Source: a virus
DNA: 20,890 nucleotides
Direction: 5' to 3' (one strand)
Virus record (IMG/VR): IMGVR_UViG_3300023174_005153
Span: 1 to 20,890 of that record
Part shown: in pieces, positions 1 to 7,598 of the stretch
Layout: every line of letters begins with the position of its first letter
Position numbering within the stretch: the first letter of the stretch is position 1
The notes under the pieces: generated by a model
Database searches by the model: none
What the model saw: only the letters and a program-made list of their open reading frames with translations
What the model was told of the DNA's origin: nothing
Made by a program: the position numbers and the translations under genes

Positions 1-452
1 TGACCGATATGAGTATCAAAACTAACTGCAAGAGCAGTAGAAAGAATACTTGGAATAGCAGTCTTCGTTTTGTCTTTGGACTTTCCATCAATAATTTGAA
101 TGGATTCCATGATACCATTATAGAGTGCCTTTTCTTTGCAGAACTCTTCGGTATTGTCTAGCAACCATTGAGTTTCCAACTTGTCGTGAGTCTTGAATGA
201 TTTGATGATATCCTTAATTGTCTTGAATTCAGTTTCACTCAAGTTATCTCGCTTACTCAAATCAATAAGCAAACTCTCAACAGTTGGCTGCTTGTTATAC
301 TTGGTATAAAAAGTGCTGATACAATCATAGATGACTCGCTCATCTCGTTCTGTAAAGTATTCAGGCTTTAAAAACGGAAGAACCTTGCGACTATACTCTT
401 CATCATGGAGTAAGGTTCGCAGAATGAGAATTTCTGTTCTATCGTTAGTCAT
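1..452 (-). CDS. 41: DnaB-like replicative helicase gp41, N-terminal part (runs off the left edge)
   Basis: The first 150 codons of a gene are present; the rest lies beyond base 1. The translation begins MTNDRTEILILRTLLHDEEY and continues through EYF, ESLLIDLSKR and AIPSILSTALAVSFDTHIG. It follows the N-terminal domain of T4 gp41, which has similar AIPDIMRQALSISFDSYVG wording at the same place. gp41 is the hexameric 5'-3' helicase of the T4 primosome; it moves on the lagging-strand template and works with primase gp61 and loader gp59. The RecA-like ATPase core with Walker motifs is not in the window, so activity cannot be judged. The ATG at 450-452 agrees with the family N-terminus; a weak AGGA lies three bases before it. 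A sigma70-like promoter sits immediately upstream, so the gene probably has its own transcript. Identification is by recalled similarity, not by search. Confidence 0.9.
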   Translation of the reverse strand, partial: MTNDRTEILILRTLLHDEEYSRKVLPFLKPEYFTERDERVIYDCISTFYTKYNKQPTVESLLIDLSKRDNLSETEFKTIKDIIKSFKTHDKLETQWLLDNTEEFCKEKALYNGIMESIQIIDGKSKDKTKTAIPSILSTALAVSFDTHIG

Positions 453-459
453 TAGTCCT

Positions 460-487
460 AATATACAGGCAAACGGCTGAAAGTCAA
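460..487 (-). promoter_or_regulatory. Sigma70-like promoter before gp41
   Basis: Read on the minus strand, TTGACT (487-482) is followed by 16 bases and TATATT (465-460). The -35 box overlaps the TGA stop of the GDPD-like gene. The gp41 ATG at 452 lies only seven bases after the -10 box, so a transcript from the usual start distance would have almost no leader. The -35 hexamer is identical to that before uvsX. The match is by eye; the phage may also use modified host RNA polymerase. Confidence 0.6.
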
Positions 488-951
488 GAGAACTTCTTTA
501 CACAATCCAAAATAAAATCAGAGCAAACGGCTCCAAAACCAGTATTGTTGTACGACTCTACTGATTCTTTAGAAAGTAGAGGAATGATGCACTTAGAGTT
601 CATCCGATTTGTTAAATCGTGTGACCAAATCCAACCATTACTTACAAGTGTGAATCTATCGGATTCATGGCAAAAATACCGAACAGGTTGCATTAAAGGT
701 CTTTGAAAAATCCATTGGAGAGCGGCGTATTCCTTGACATGAACCCAAAGGCGTTCACGGCGTTGCCAAAGCCACTCCTCGGTCACAGGATACTGAGCGT
801 AATCGTGACCTAGATGGGGCTGTTCATTCTTCATACGCAAATCTATCTCTACATCATAACCTGCATCAATGGCTTCTTGAATGTAATCCAATGAGTTTTC
901 ACGCTCAGGAATAATACCATCAATGTTTCCTCGGTGAGAAATGTAAATCAC
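484..951 (-). CDS. GDPD-like phosphodiesterase of glycan clusters
   Basis: A 155-residue protein related to glycerophosphodiester phosphodiesterases. Catalytic landmarks are in order: the HRG near residues 6-8, the E18-N19 pair, the EID of residues 35-37, and the LGHD of residues 47-50, which carries the second histidine. Full GDPD enzymes are usually 230-300 residues, so this is a compact version of a kind I recall from capsule and LPS clusters; its real substrate is unknown. GDPD enzymes hydrolyse phosphodiesters with metal help, so it might release or transfer a glycerol-phosphate-type group. It starts with GTG (951-949), overlapping the stop of the HAD gene by four bases (GTGA), with GAGG upstream. 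It is the last gene of the sugar cassette, and its stop codon lies inside the -35 box of the gp41 promoter. Fold family fairly sure, function not. Confidence 0.75.
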   Translation of the reverse strand: MIYISHRGNIDGIIPERENSLDYIQEAIDAGYDVEIDLRMKNEQPHLGHDYAQYPVTEEWLWQRRERLWVHVKEYAALQWIFQRPLMQPVRYFCHESDRFTLVSNGWIWSHDLTNRMNSKCIIPLLSKESVESYNNTGFGAVCSDFILDCVKKFS

Positions 952-1250
952 GGTAGTTCCTCAATTCTAACGCTCTTGTCTTCAATAAACAAATCGTAAT
1001 ACGGCTTGTCGCAACGCAGATCGTGATATCTTGCTCCCCAATCTTCTAACTGCTGTTTGGTTAGATCATACCAATCTATTCCACTTCGGCTTCCACGAGC
1101 AGTCCAATAGATGATAGTATTTCCCTGATCGTAGAGAGCGTTCACCTTCTGAATGTTCTCAATGATAGGCTTTGCTTTCTTATACTCTCGGGGATGATCG
1201 GGAGTAATGCAAATAGTTTCATCAATATCCACAAATATAATTTTAGTCAT
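948..1250 (-). CDS. Small HAD-superfamily phosphatase
   Basis: A 100-residue soluble HAD protein without an obvious cap domain. Motif I is DIDET at residues 8-12 (nucleophile Asp8, acid/base Asp10), motif II is the T50 of TARG, motif III is probably Lys82, and motif IV is the IED ending at Asp91. Such small HAD proteins in polysaccharide clusters remove a phosphate from a sugar or polyol phosphate, often just before or after nucleotidyl activation. The gene overlaps the nucleotidyltransferase by eight bases when started at the ATG at 1248-1250; an in-frame ATG four codons earlier (1262) is also open. I chose the shorter form because it begins directly at the first beta strand (MTKIIFVDIDET). 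Its place between the nucleotidyltransferase and the GDPD-like gene suggests it serves the same pathway. Substrate unknown. Confidence 0.8.
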   Translation of the reverse strand: MTKIIFVDIDETICITPDHPREYKKAKPIIENIQKVNALYDQGNTIIYWTARGSRSGIDWYDLTKQQLEDWGARYHDLRCDKPYYDLFIEDKSVRIEELP

Positions 1251-2070
1251 TATGATAAGCATCCCAATAAAAATAACAACTCATCAAATCATCTATGCTC
1301 TTTACTTGCTTTCCCTTTACAATGGTTGCCCACGCTTCAAAGTTCTCTACTTCTTCAGGAGTTCCAAATACAGTAACAAAAGGAGTATCGTAGTATCCAA
1401 CCTTCAAAGCATCTTGAATTAAAAGATTATACACCAATGTTACATAGAACTCGCCATTGTATTGAATTCCCTTCTCCATAGCAAGATCAAAATACTTCTT
1501 GATATACGAACCCTTCTTGAAGTAATACACTCCTGTGGAGGCGTGTTCATTCATAGGATTATCTGTATAGCAAGCCTTCTCTTTAATTTCTGAAAAGAAT
1601 GGCGTGTTTGGAATATCTTTAACAAAAGCCATCTTAGTTTGTGCTAAAGTGTGTGGGTGAAATCCGCTGTGTGTAAGAACACATCCGTCCATATCATAAC
1701 GATGCACATGATCTTCAAAATGATAACGATCCCAAAGATATGGATTGTCACAATACGAAACAATAACTTCTTCGTCGTCCTTAATGTGTTCATAAACTGC
1801 CTTCACAGTCCAAACAGGACCCAACTTGTGTTGAGGCATAGAAACGATAGTTGCATTGGGCTTTAGTGAAAGCAACACATCTCGCATATCAGTTGTAGCA
1901 AGATGCGTATCATTGCATATGAATACAAATTCGTCATCCTCATCATCAAACATCTCTAGAATGTATTCAATGATGCGCTTTCCATTCACACGAATAAGAG
2001 GTTTGGGGTCAGGATATCCTTTTTGAACAAACCGATTTCCGGTTCCTGCCATCGGCACAATAATCTTCAT
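1243..2070 (-). CDS. Sugar- or polyol-phosphate nucleotidyltransferase
   Basis: A 275-residue Rossmann-type nucleotidyltransferase of the NTP_transferase family (RmlA/GlmU-N/LicC relatives). The signature loop is AGTGNRF at residues 8-14, followed by KPLI at 23-26, where the lysine usually contacts the triphosphate. The usual metal-binding aspartate region appears as SYCDNP (105-110). There is no C-terminal left-handed beta helix, so it is a single-domain transferase and not a GlmU-type acetyltransferase fusion. It would join a phosphorylated sugar or small polyol to a nucleotide. It overlaps the kinase-aldolase fusion upstream by four bases (ATGA) and the HAD gene downstream by eight, which suggests these act together on one substrate. 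It is not close enough to RmlA for me to claim dTDP-glucose synthesis; the CTP- or UTP-linked product is open. Confidence 0.85.
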   Translation of the reverse strand: MKIIVPMAGTGNRFVQKGYPDPKPLIRVNGKRIIEYILEMFDDEDDEFVFICNDTHLATTDMRDVLLSLKPNATIVSMPQHKLGPVWTVKAVYEHIKDDEEVIVSYCDNPYLWDRYHFEDHVHRYDMDGCVLTHSGFHPHTLAQTKMAFVKDIPNTPFFSEIKEKACYTDNPMNEHASTGVYYFKKGSYIKKYFDLAMEKGIQYNGEFYVTLVYNLLIQDALKVGYYDTPFVTVFGTPEEVENFEAWATIVKGKQVKSIDDLMSCYFYWDAYHND

Positions 2071-3479
2071 ACTAAAGCCTTTCTAAATTGTTCAGACGAC
2101 AGGTTGTTTAATTTCTGCACTTCTTCGGAACTCAAAAAGTTTGGTGTCAGGCAAGCACCAGTCATCAGATGTAGTATGTAGTTGTTTGTTGATGACATTT
2201 CGTTTGGAAAAACGGCAGCATCTGGAAAAAGAGGAAGATTTATTTTTGAATCTTCAAAATCCAATAAACTATCAACATGATTTACCAACCATCTTTTGCA
2301 ACGATTGTTTATTTTCTCAGTAATCTCCATAGCATCTTCATGTGTTTCTGCACCAACAATCAATCCATGATTCTGAAGAAACAAAACATTATTACCTGTT
2401 TGTTTTGGGATTATCCTGTTGACTAATTCATATCCTGGTGTTGTGTATTCCACAAACTCATATGAGATATCCTTAAACAAAGTTTTTAATAATCCTTCTC
2501 CTTCAATACTACACAATAGAGCATTTAGATGCACAGGGTGTGTGTGTATCACAACTTTGTTTGGTAGTGAAATATGGAATCCTGTTTCCATAGATGGGCG
2601 TGATTCGCCAATCTTCTTGGAACTATTGATATAAGTATTGTAATGAATCTCATCTGTGAATGCGGTGATTGCTTGGCAATTTATATCACAAACACAAAAC
2701 CCGTGATATAAATTGATATCTCCCATCTTTGCACCAGAAGATTTTATAATCATACCACCATCAGATTTAACAGATACATTGCCTCCCCTCCCCTGAACGA
2801 GAGAAGGATCCAATCCCAGCCATTTACAGATTTGCAGAAACTGACTAGCAGACTCATAAAAATCTTTCACCAATTTCATAAACGCTTCTCCTTTTCCTGT
2901 TACAGAAAAGTACAGCAAAGAAATCGCGTAATGTTGATCTTTGGTAAATTTTACAATTACATCAGCATTATGTTTTTGTGGAGTTATGAAATTGTTTTCA
3001 TCTCCTTGTCGTCTTTGCAAAGCATCCAAAACTTCGGATTGGCTGTATCCCCGTTTCTTAGTATCGCGTTTAAATTTCCATTCAATCTTCAAGTCTTCGT
3101 CTGTGTCCACATAGATGCTCAAATCAGACATCTCTAATGTTGGTTTATGATAAAGAGCATGCAACCCTTCGTAAATAATATTTGATTTTGGCCCTATAGT
3201 TACAGCAGAATCAAATTTTCCCGTGTCGTGATTATAAAAATTTCTTTGAATTGATCTGCCTTGCTTTAATTCAGAAAGATGGGTATAACCCAATTCCAAA
3301 TCGTTAGCATCAGGATTTAAATGCGTAATAGTCTTCCATATGGGATTTCCTCTTTCCCATTTGTGAAGATCATCTCCGCTAAGGCAAAGACAATCCTTTG
3401 TTCCAAGAACACTTTGAATTATTCTGGATATTGTGGTTTTACCCACACCAGAACTACCTGAAATGCAAATTAGGTTCAT
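2067..3479 (-). CDS. Fusion of uridine-kinase/PRK-like kinase with class II aldolase
   Basis: A 470-residue protein with two enzyme domains. Residues 1-190 are a P-loop kinase of the uridine kinase/phosphoribulokinase type: Walker A GSSGVGKT at 8-15, then SGDD at 34-37 and IIYEGLHALY at 101-110. Residues 200-450 are a class II aldolase/adducin domain: GNVSV (233-237), Glu298 as probable catalytic acid, the zinc histidines in HTHPVH (312-317), and NHGL (370-373). This family includes FucA and AraD. The kinase may phosphorylate a product or substrate of the aldolase, feeding the nucleotidyltransferase next door. An open frame extends upstream to 3545, but the ATG at 3477-3479 overlaps the previous stop by four bases (ATGA) and begins directly at the P-loop beta strand, so I use it. 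Both domains keep their key residues. Substrates unknown. Confidence 0.88.
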   Translation of the reverse strand: MNLICISGSSGVGKTTISRIIQSVLGTKDCLCLSGDDLHKWERGNPIWKTITHLNPDANDLELGYTHLSELKQGRSIQRNFYNHDTGKFDSAVTIGPKSNIIYEGLHALYHKPTLEMSDLSIYVDTDEDLKIEWKFKRDTKKRGYSQSEVLDALQRRQGDENNFITPQKHNADVIVKFTKDQHYAISLLYFSVTGKGEAFMKLVKDFYESASQFLQICKWLGLDPSLVQGRGGNVSVKSDGGMIIKSSGAKMGDINLYHGFCVCDINCQAITAFTDEIHYNTYINSSKKIGESRPSMETGFHISLPNKVVIHTHPVHLNALLCSIEGEGLLKTLFKDISYEFVEYTTPGYELVNRIIPKQTGNNVLFLQNHGLIVGAETHEDAMEITEKINNRCKRWLVNHVDSLLDFEDSKINLPLFPDAAVFPNEMSSTNNYILHLMTGACLTPNFLSSEEVQKLNNLSSEQFRKALV

Positions 3480-4345
3480 ACCATTCTCGCGGTCTCTAGA
3501 ATCCTCATCATTGCTTTGAATTGTAGAGCATAAGGTCTCATACAATGTATATCAATATATCTGCCATTAGAAAGTTTATCTTTATCGTAAATGTAATCAA
3601 CACCATTCCATCCACGACAATCATTAGAGCAGCGAACACTATCTCTATCAATATATCTTTGCTTGGAATCTAAAAGATAATCACGACCATGAAATACTAT
3701 TTGAGATGCTTTTGCTGCTTTCCATATTTTCTGACTTGTATATGTTTCCTCGGCACACCAATAGTAATCGTGTATATCACCCATACCTTGAATATTTTCA
3801 TTCAAGACTTTTACTCGTATACCATAAAGATTTGATTCTGCAATGTATCTAACGGTTTCTCGGAATGATCCCTTAAGAAACAAATTTAAGAATGTGCTTC
3901 CTTTAGCAACATGATAATAGCCAGGCAAATCTCCACCCTTTGTCAGATTGTCTGCTTTACTGCCTGTTTCTAGAAACTCATCGTATGCTCTAAGATGTAA
4001 ATAATCAGAATCAGGAATATTCTCTATCTCTTTTGTAAAATATTCTGTTTGAAGAGGTAGCGTATCTACATCTCCTATCAGATAGGTCTTTGAGGAATCC
4101 AATTCCTTAACCAAATCACACGCTAAAAATTTAGCACAAGTAATCTGAAGAACTGGTGGTAAATCGGAAAATGGCTGAATTTCATAAACCTTACCGTATG
4201 TTTCATCAATAGATGAACTTTTCTTATCTCCAAAGAAAAGGCATATGGGCTCAATACCAAATTTGGTCTTCCAAATTTTGGCTTGTATATTCCAAAATGG
4301 AACAAATGGAGCAGAGCAACTAAACAATATGGAATCTATTTTCAT
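3476..4345 (-). CDS. Putative GT-A glycosyltransferase, second copy of a tandem pair
   Basis: A 289-residue protein clearly paralogous to its upstream neighbour: 30 of the first 40 residues are identical, and both keep LPG-YHVAKG, a CAEETYTS/VAEESYTS segment, and a DIHCMRPY/DLHCHRPY segment near the C-terminus. GDVDTLPL at residues 91-98 looks like a DxD metal and nucleotide-sugar site at the end of a hydrophobic strand, as in GT-A transferases. No membrane segment or signal peptide is seen, so it should act in the cytoplasm. Its ATG overlaps the previous stop by four bases. I do not recognise a named family. Glycosyltransferase is an inference from the DxD context and from the surrounding sugar genes. 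Compared with the paralogue it is shorter in the middle, where the other has an extra stretch around residues 115-135. Confidence 0.7.
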   Translation of the reverse strand: MKIDSILFSCSAPFVPFWNIQAKIWKTKFGIEPICLFFGDKKSSSIDETYGKVYEIQPFSDLPPVLQITCAKFLACDLVKELDSSKTYLIGDVDTLPLQTEYFTKEIENIPDSDYLHLRAYDEFLETGSKADNLTKGGDLPGYYHVAKGSTFLNLFLKGSFRETVRYIAESNLYGIRVKVLNENIQGMGDIHDYYWCAEETYTSQKIWKAAKASQIVFHGRDYLLDSKQRYIDRDSVRCSNDCRGWNGVDYIYDKDKLSNGRYIDIHCMRPYALQFKAMMRILETARMV

Positions 4346-5250
4346 ACCATACCTGCAATCTGCAAAATTTTCATCATAGCCTTTTCTTGCTCATGGTATG
4401 GTCTATGACAATGTAAATCCATATAACCTTTATTCTTTAAACGATTTTCGTCATAAAGATAATCGGATCCTGTCCATTGAGGAATCCATTTGCCGTTTGA
4501 ATCTGTGAGTCTACCGACTCTATCAATCTTCTGATTCCAAATATGATATTCTTTGCCGTAAAATTCTTTAATAATGCCTTTCTTCAAGCCATACCAAATG
4601 TTTTCCGATGTATAACTTTCCTCGGCAACCCAAAACCCTCCGTGAATTTCTTTGTTTAAAGTCTTTTGAGATTCTTCTGTATAGAACCCATATCTCTTTG
4701 ATTCCATAACATATCGCAAAACATCTTCAAACGATTTTTTATTGAAGAATAGAGATTCAAAATATTTACCTTTAGCCACATGATAATGACCAGGAAGATC
4801 ATATCCACCGTTAACAGCACCACCCAATTTCAAGAATGCGTCAGAAGCCATGCCAGGAAATCCATTAGATCTCATTCCTGCACGCATCTGAGCGGTTAGA
4901 GTATAATTTAAATTACCGTAAGCATCATCTGATACAGATTCCAATCCATCCAAAAAATATTCAGTCTGAAGAGGAATTTGATCCATATCTCCTATTATCC
5001 AAGTAGTATCAGGTTCATTTTTTGGATAATAAAATTTTGAGAACTGTATCTGTATAATGTTTGGTAGATTTGGATTGTATTCCATTTCTACTATTTTGCC
5101 GTATTCCTCTGAAAGATTACATTTACTCTTGCTGCCAAAAAGAAGACAAACTGGTTCAATACCAAATTTAGTCTTCCAAATCTTTGACTGTATGTTCCAC
5201 CAAGGACTAAACGCCTCGGAGCAAGAAAACAAAACCTTGTCTATTTTCAT
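4342..5250 (-). CDS. Putative GT-A glycosyltransferase, first copy of a tandem pair
   Basis: A 302-residue protein. WIIGDMDQIPL around residues 84-94 contains a DxD (Asp88-Met-Asp90) following a beta strand, the typical nucleotide-sugar site of GT-A enzymes. Conserved blocks shared with the next gene include the N-terminal LFSCS, the segment QSKIWKTKFGIEP (21-33), DLPGHYHVAKG, a VAEESYTSENIW segment, and a His/Cys-rich LHCHRPYHEQEKAMM near the end. The two genes therefore come from a duplication, and the pair could add two similar sugars in a row. It is cytoplasmic by appearance. The ATG overlaps the stop of the FkbM gene by four bases. The family name is not known to me; the glycosyltransferase call rests on the DxD and on the context. 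Confidence 0.7.
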   Translation of the reverse strand: MKIDKVLFSCSEAFSPWWNIQSKIWKTKFGIEPVCLLFGSKSKCNLSEEYGKIVEMEYNPNLPNIIQIQFSKFYYPKNEPDTTWIIGDMDQIPLQTEYFLDGLESVSDDAYGNLNYTLTAQMRAGMRSNGFPGMASDAFLKLGGAVNGGYDLPGHYHVAKGKYFESLFFNKKSFEDVLRYVMESKRYGFYTEESQKTLNKEIHGGFWVAEESYTSENIWYGLKKGIIKEFYGKEYHIWNQKIDRVGRLTDSNGKWIPQWTGSDYLYDENRLKNKGYMDLHCHRPYHEQEKAMMKILQIAGMV

Positions 5251-5849
5251 ACTGCCGCTTCTCTCATACTTCTAAGTTTTTCAACAGCCTCTTTGTAATT
5301 CACATACTTTGGATTAATGTACCAATCCTCAAATGGCCAACCAGAATTCAGATTCTTTATAGTTGCAGTATGTCCAGCATTATCAACAATTCTAACATAG
5401 CCATTTGATGCTAGGAAGTTGAATATGTTTGCTTTAAGTTGATCTACTCCAGGATTACGAGAATACAGATTATGCTCAATAGTAGCAACCTTAAAGGTGA
5501 AGCCAGACTCAACGAAAGAGTTTACTGCTTTGAAATCTTCTCCTTCAATATCAATTGATAGGTAGTCTACTAATACTGGAACATTGTTTTCTTTTAGAAC
5601 TTCTCCCAACTTTCTAGTATTCCCACTACCATCTCCAATCCAGCATGCGGCAGACGAACAAGATCGTCCAACCATTCTATGAGGTTCGGCATCAACTATG
5701 ATGCCGTTCCATCCTCGTTCCTCAAACATCAAACTATTACTGCCGTTCTTATGATCGTCACAGGCTCCACCAACATCAACAAAATACCCATGCTTCTGAC
5801 CCTTTAGAACAATATCAACAAACTCGTCTTGAAATGCTTGTGCGTACAT
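5247..5849 (-). CDS. FkbM-family methyltransferase
   Basis: A 200-residue S-adenosylmethionine-dependent methyltransferase of the FkbM type. The SAM-binding strand is YFVDVGGA (22-29), with the acidic end of the second strand in VDAEPHR (52-58) and the characteristic SIDIEGED at 98-105. FkbM proteins O-methylate sugars or natural products; in a glycan cassette the likely product is an O-methylated sugar, perhaps a chain cap. The open frame extends seven codons upstream to 5870, but a strong GGGGAG lies seven bases before the ATG at 5847-5849, and the protein starts MYAQAFQDEF as in related proteins I recall, so I use that start. Two bases separate it from the preceding GT15 stop codon. Confidence 0.88.
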   Translation of the reverse strand: MYAQAFQDEFVDIVLKGQKHGYFVDVGGACDDHKNGSNSLMFEERGWNGIIVDAEPHRMVGRSCSSAACWIGDGSGNTRKLGEVLKENNVPVLVDYLSIDIEGEDFKAVNSFVESGFTFKVATIEHNLYSRNPGVDQLKANIFNFLASNGYVRIVDNAGHTATIKNLNSGWPFEDWYINPKYVNYKEAVEKLRSMREAAV

Positions 5850-5851
5850 TT

Positions 5852-6811
5852 TTATTCTCCCCAATTGCAACCATCAAGACCAGTCTTGATGTATCGGTTC
5901 ATAGCGTAAACTAGTCTTCCTCTTCTTGATTGAGGAACATTATCATCACCGTCAACCATTTGTAAAATGTGTATTGGAACTTCCTTGTTTGGTATGGCAT
6001 TAAGATTCTTTATCCACATGTTGTGCTGATAAGTTATATCCTTTACTGCCCAAACCTTACTTGGATCCATCAACATTCTTACGCCCAACCAATGTATTGG
6101 TGCATCACCCCAACGCTTATAATAGAAATTGCCTGTCTTATCCAAATGCTGGAAATAAGCCATATACTCCTTGCTTCTAAAGAAAGAGAACTTAGCAATC
6201 TCAAAATTTGTGTAGAACATATTGTGGTTCCACTTACCATCAACCAAACGACTCTTAAAATAATCAGTCATTGGGATGTTGTTTTCTTTCATAAACTTTT
6301 CAGTTTCTTCCCAAAGTCCTTCAACAACTCTAGGAATTTCTCCCTCTTCATCGCACATGTAGGCGTATTCGTATCCATTAGTTCGCATTCTTTCAAATGG
6401 ATCATAATTGATTGGAGAGAACAAATATGAATCAGAATCCAATCTCCAATAGTAATCATACTTTAAAAGTCTAGGATCGGTATAGATTCCACCAGAATGG
6501 AAACGACACATGTGACGATATCCCATCCAAGCCTCATTTAGAGATACTGTATATAAAGATGGGTCTGTGGAAATACCCTCGGGCATTTCAAATGTTAGCA
6601 GTTCAAATTTAATATTTGGAAAATATCCCAACTGACGATGGAGTGCTACCATCAAATTTGCAATAGAGGGCTTATCAATATCATCGTGAAATACAACGAT
6701 TGGATATTCCTGTGCCTTCTTAAAATTCATGCACAATAGAGAAATACTTCTAAAGAGAAGAGGGATATCCCTCATACGAGACATGTAAATTATCGCTGCA
6801 TTTTCTGCCAT
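5852..6811 (-). CDS. GT15-type (KRE2/MNT1-like) glycosyltransferase
   Basis: A 319-residue protein matching the conserved blocks of glycosyltransferase family 15, known mainly as fungal alpha-1,2-mannosyltransferases of the Golgi. Blocks in order: VVFHDD (39-44), GYRHMCRF (97-104), YYWRLDSDSYL (120-130), TNFEIAKFSFFRSKEY (201-216), and FYYKRWGDAPIH (229-240). Fungal members have an N-terminal membrane anchor; here none is present and the catalytic domain starts almost at residue 1, so the protein should be cytoplasmic. The fungal EP-containing motif at the metal site appears here as DSD, a conventional DxD. A predicted role is transfer of a hexose, perhaps mannose, from a nucleotide sugar. 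The start has GAGGA about nine bases upstream, inside the end of the SDR gene. A second relative lies at 14310-15206. Confidence 0.85.
   Translation of the reverse strand: MAENAAIIYMSRMRDIPLLFRSISLLCMNFKKAQEYPIVVFHDDIDKPSIANLMVALHRQLGYFPNIKFELLTFEMPEGISTDPSLYTVSLNEAWMGYRHMCRFHSGGIYTDPRLLKYDYYWRLDSDSYLFSPINYDPFERMRTNGYEYAYMCDEEGEIPRVVEGLWEETEKFMKENNIPMTDYFKSRLVDGKWNHNMFYTNFEIAKFSFFRSKEYMAYFQHLDKTGNFYYKRWGDAPIHWLGVRMLMDPSKVWAVKDITYQHNMWIKNLNAIPNKEVPIHILQMVDGDDNVPQSRRGRLVYAMNRYIKTGLDGCNWGE
5857..5862 (-). promoter_or_regulatory. Shine-Dalgarno site fixing the FkbM start
   Basis: GGGGAG reads on the minus strand at 5862-5857, seven bases before the ATG at 5849. It lies within the last codons of the GT15 gene (Trp-Gly-Glu-stop), so translation of the two genes is probably coupled. 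It decides between this ATG and an upstream in-frame start at 5870. Confidence 0.75.
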
Positions 6812-6812
6812 C

Positions 6813-7598
6813 TTAATTCCTCATCATAAAAAGTTTTTGATATGTAAACTCTATACCCGCTTCAATACCAAAAGTATCTATCTCGGGCAAATTACTTTCA
6901 CCACAATAAAACTCTAGATTTGAAGTGTTTTGTACCGTAATAGGAACAGTATACTCACCTAAAGAATTTATCATATTTGCTATATTTTTTAAAGTGTATT
7001 TGCTTTCATACGAGCAATTCACTTCTTTGTTTGGATTGACGGATACAATGTAGTGCTTTACAAGAGCGATCAAATCCTTCATGTAAAAGAAGTCCATTAT
7101 TCTATTTGTATGAATTACAATAGGTTCCTTATTCATATAGCGAGTAATGTTTGCTTTTATAAATCTAGTGTCAATTTCGTTTTCATCAAACACTCCAAAA
7201 ATTCTTATATTGTAAAAGTTGTCTGTATTTCTTATAGACTCTGCAATTTCTCTTTTACTTTGACTATAGAAAGTTTGATGAAAGAATTCAGCACCTGAAC
7301 CAAAATGTATAAGCCTGCCAAACTTATCTTTGTTTGACAGTAAGTTTTCATACATTTTTAAATTTTGATCTCGTACAGAAGGATCCTCTGTCTTGAGTCT
7401 ACTGCCTCCTGCTGCTGCACAATGTATTACTGAGTCAAAGGCTTTTCCTTTAAACCAAGTATTCAAAGAATCCGTATCACACAAATCAAAATCTGTTCTA
7501 GAGATTGTGGTTACAATAAAATTGTCATCCAAGTCCCGTTTCAGACTTTTTGCAATATATCCATTACTTCCTGTAATCAGAATACTTGGGGTTTTCAT
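6813..7598 (-). CDS. Extended SDR: NAD(P)-dependent epimerase/dehydratase or sugar reductase
   Basis: A 261-residue Rossmann-fold protein of the extended short-chain dehydrogenase family. The dinucleotide loop is TGSNGYIA (residues 9-16, GxxGxxA), the catalytic serine is probably in FGSGAEF (Ser101), and the pair Tyr111/Lys115 lies in YSQSK. It is shorter than RmlB and lacks the TDE triad of 4,6-dehydratases, so it is more likely a ketoreductase, an epimerase or a reductive epimerase acting on a nucleotide sugar. It follows the two transketolase genes directly, overlapping by four bases. In yersiniose synthesis a reductase (YerF) works after the TPP enzyme that adds a two-carbon branch, so this position fits a branch-reducing role; that is inference. 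The gene looks more AT-rich than the replication genes. Confidence 0.82.
   Translation of the reverse strand: MKTPSILITGSNGYIAKSLKRDLDDNFIVTTISRTDFDLCDTDSLNTWFKGKAFDSVIHCAAAGGSRLKTEDPSVRDQNLKMYENLLSNKDKFGRLIHFGSGAEFFHQTFYSQSKREIAESIRNTDNFYNIRIFGVFDENEIDTRFIKANITRYMNKEPIVIHTNRIMDFFYMKDLIALVKHYIVSVNPNKEVNCSYESKYTLKNIANMINSLGEYTVPITVQNTSNLEFYCGESNLPEIDTFGIEAGIEFTYQKLFMMRN

Noticed and set aside
453-483. Terminator between the cassette and gp41
   Set aside because: The gap is only about 31 bases, has no stem followed by a T-run, and is taken up by a promoter.
3480-3545. Upstream extension of the kinase-aldolase gene (22 more codons)
   Set aside because: The extension overlaps the previous gene by 70 bases and has no homology, while the ATG at 3479 gives an ATGA overlap and starts directly at the P-loop strand.
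5969-6430. Open frame of 153 codons on the plus strand
   Set aside because: It lies wholly antisense to the GT15 gene, has no family pattern or ribosome site, and the minus frame has clear conserved motifs.
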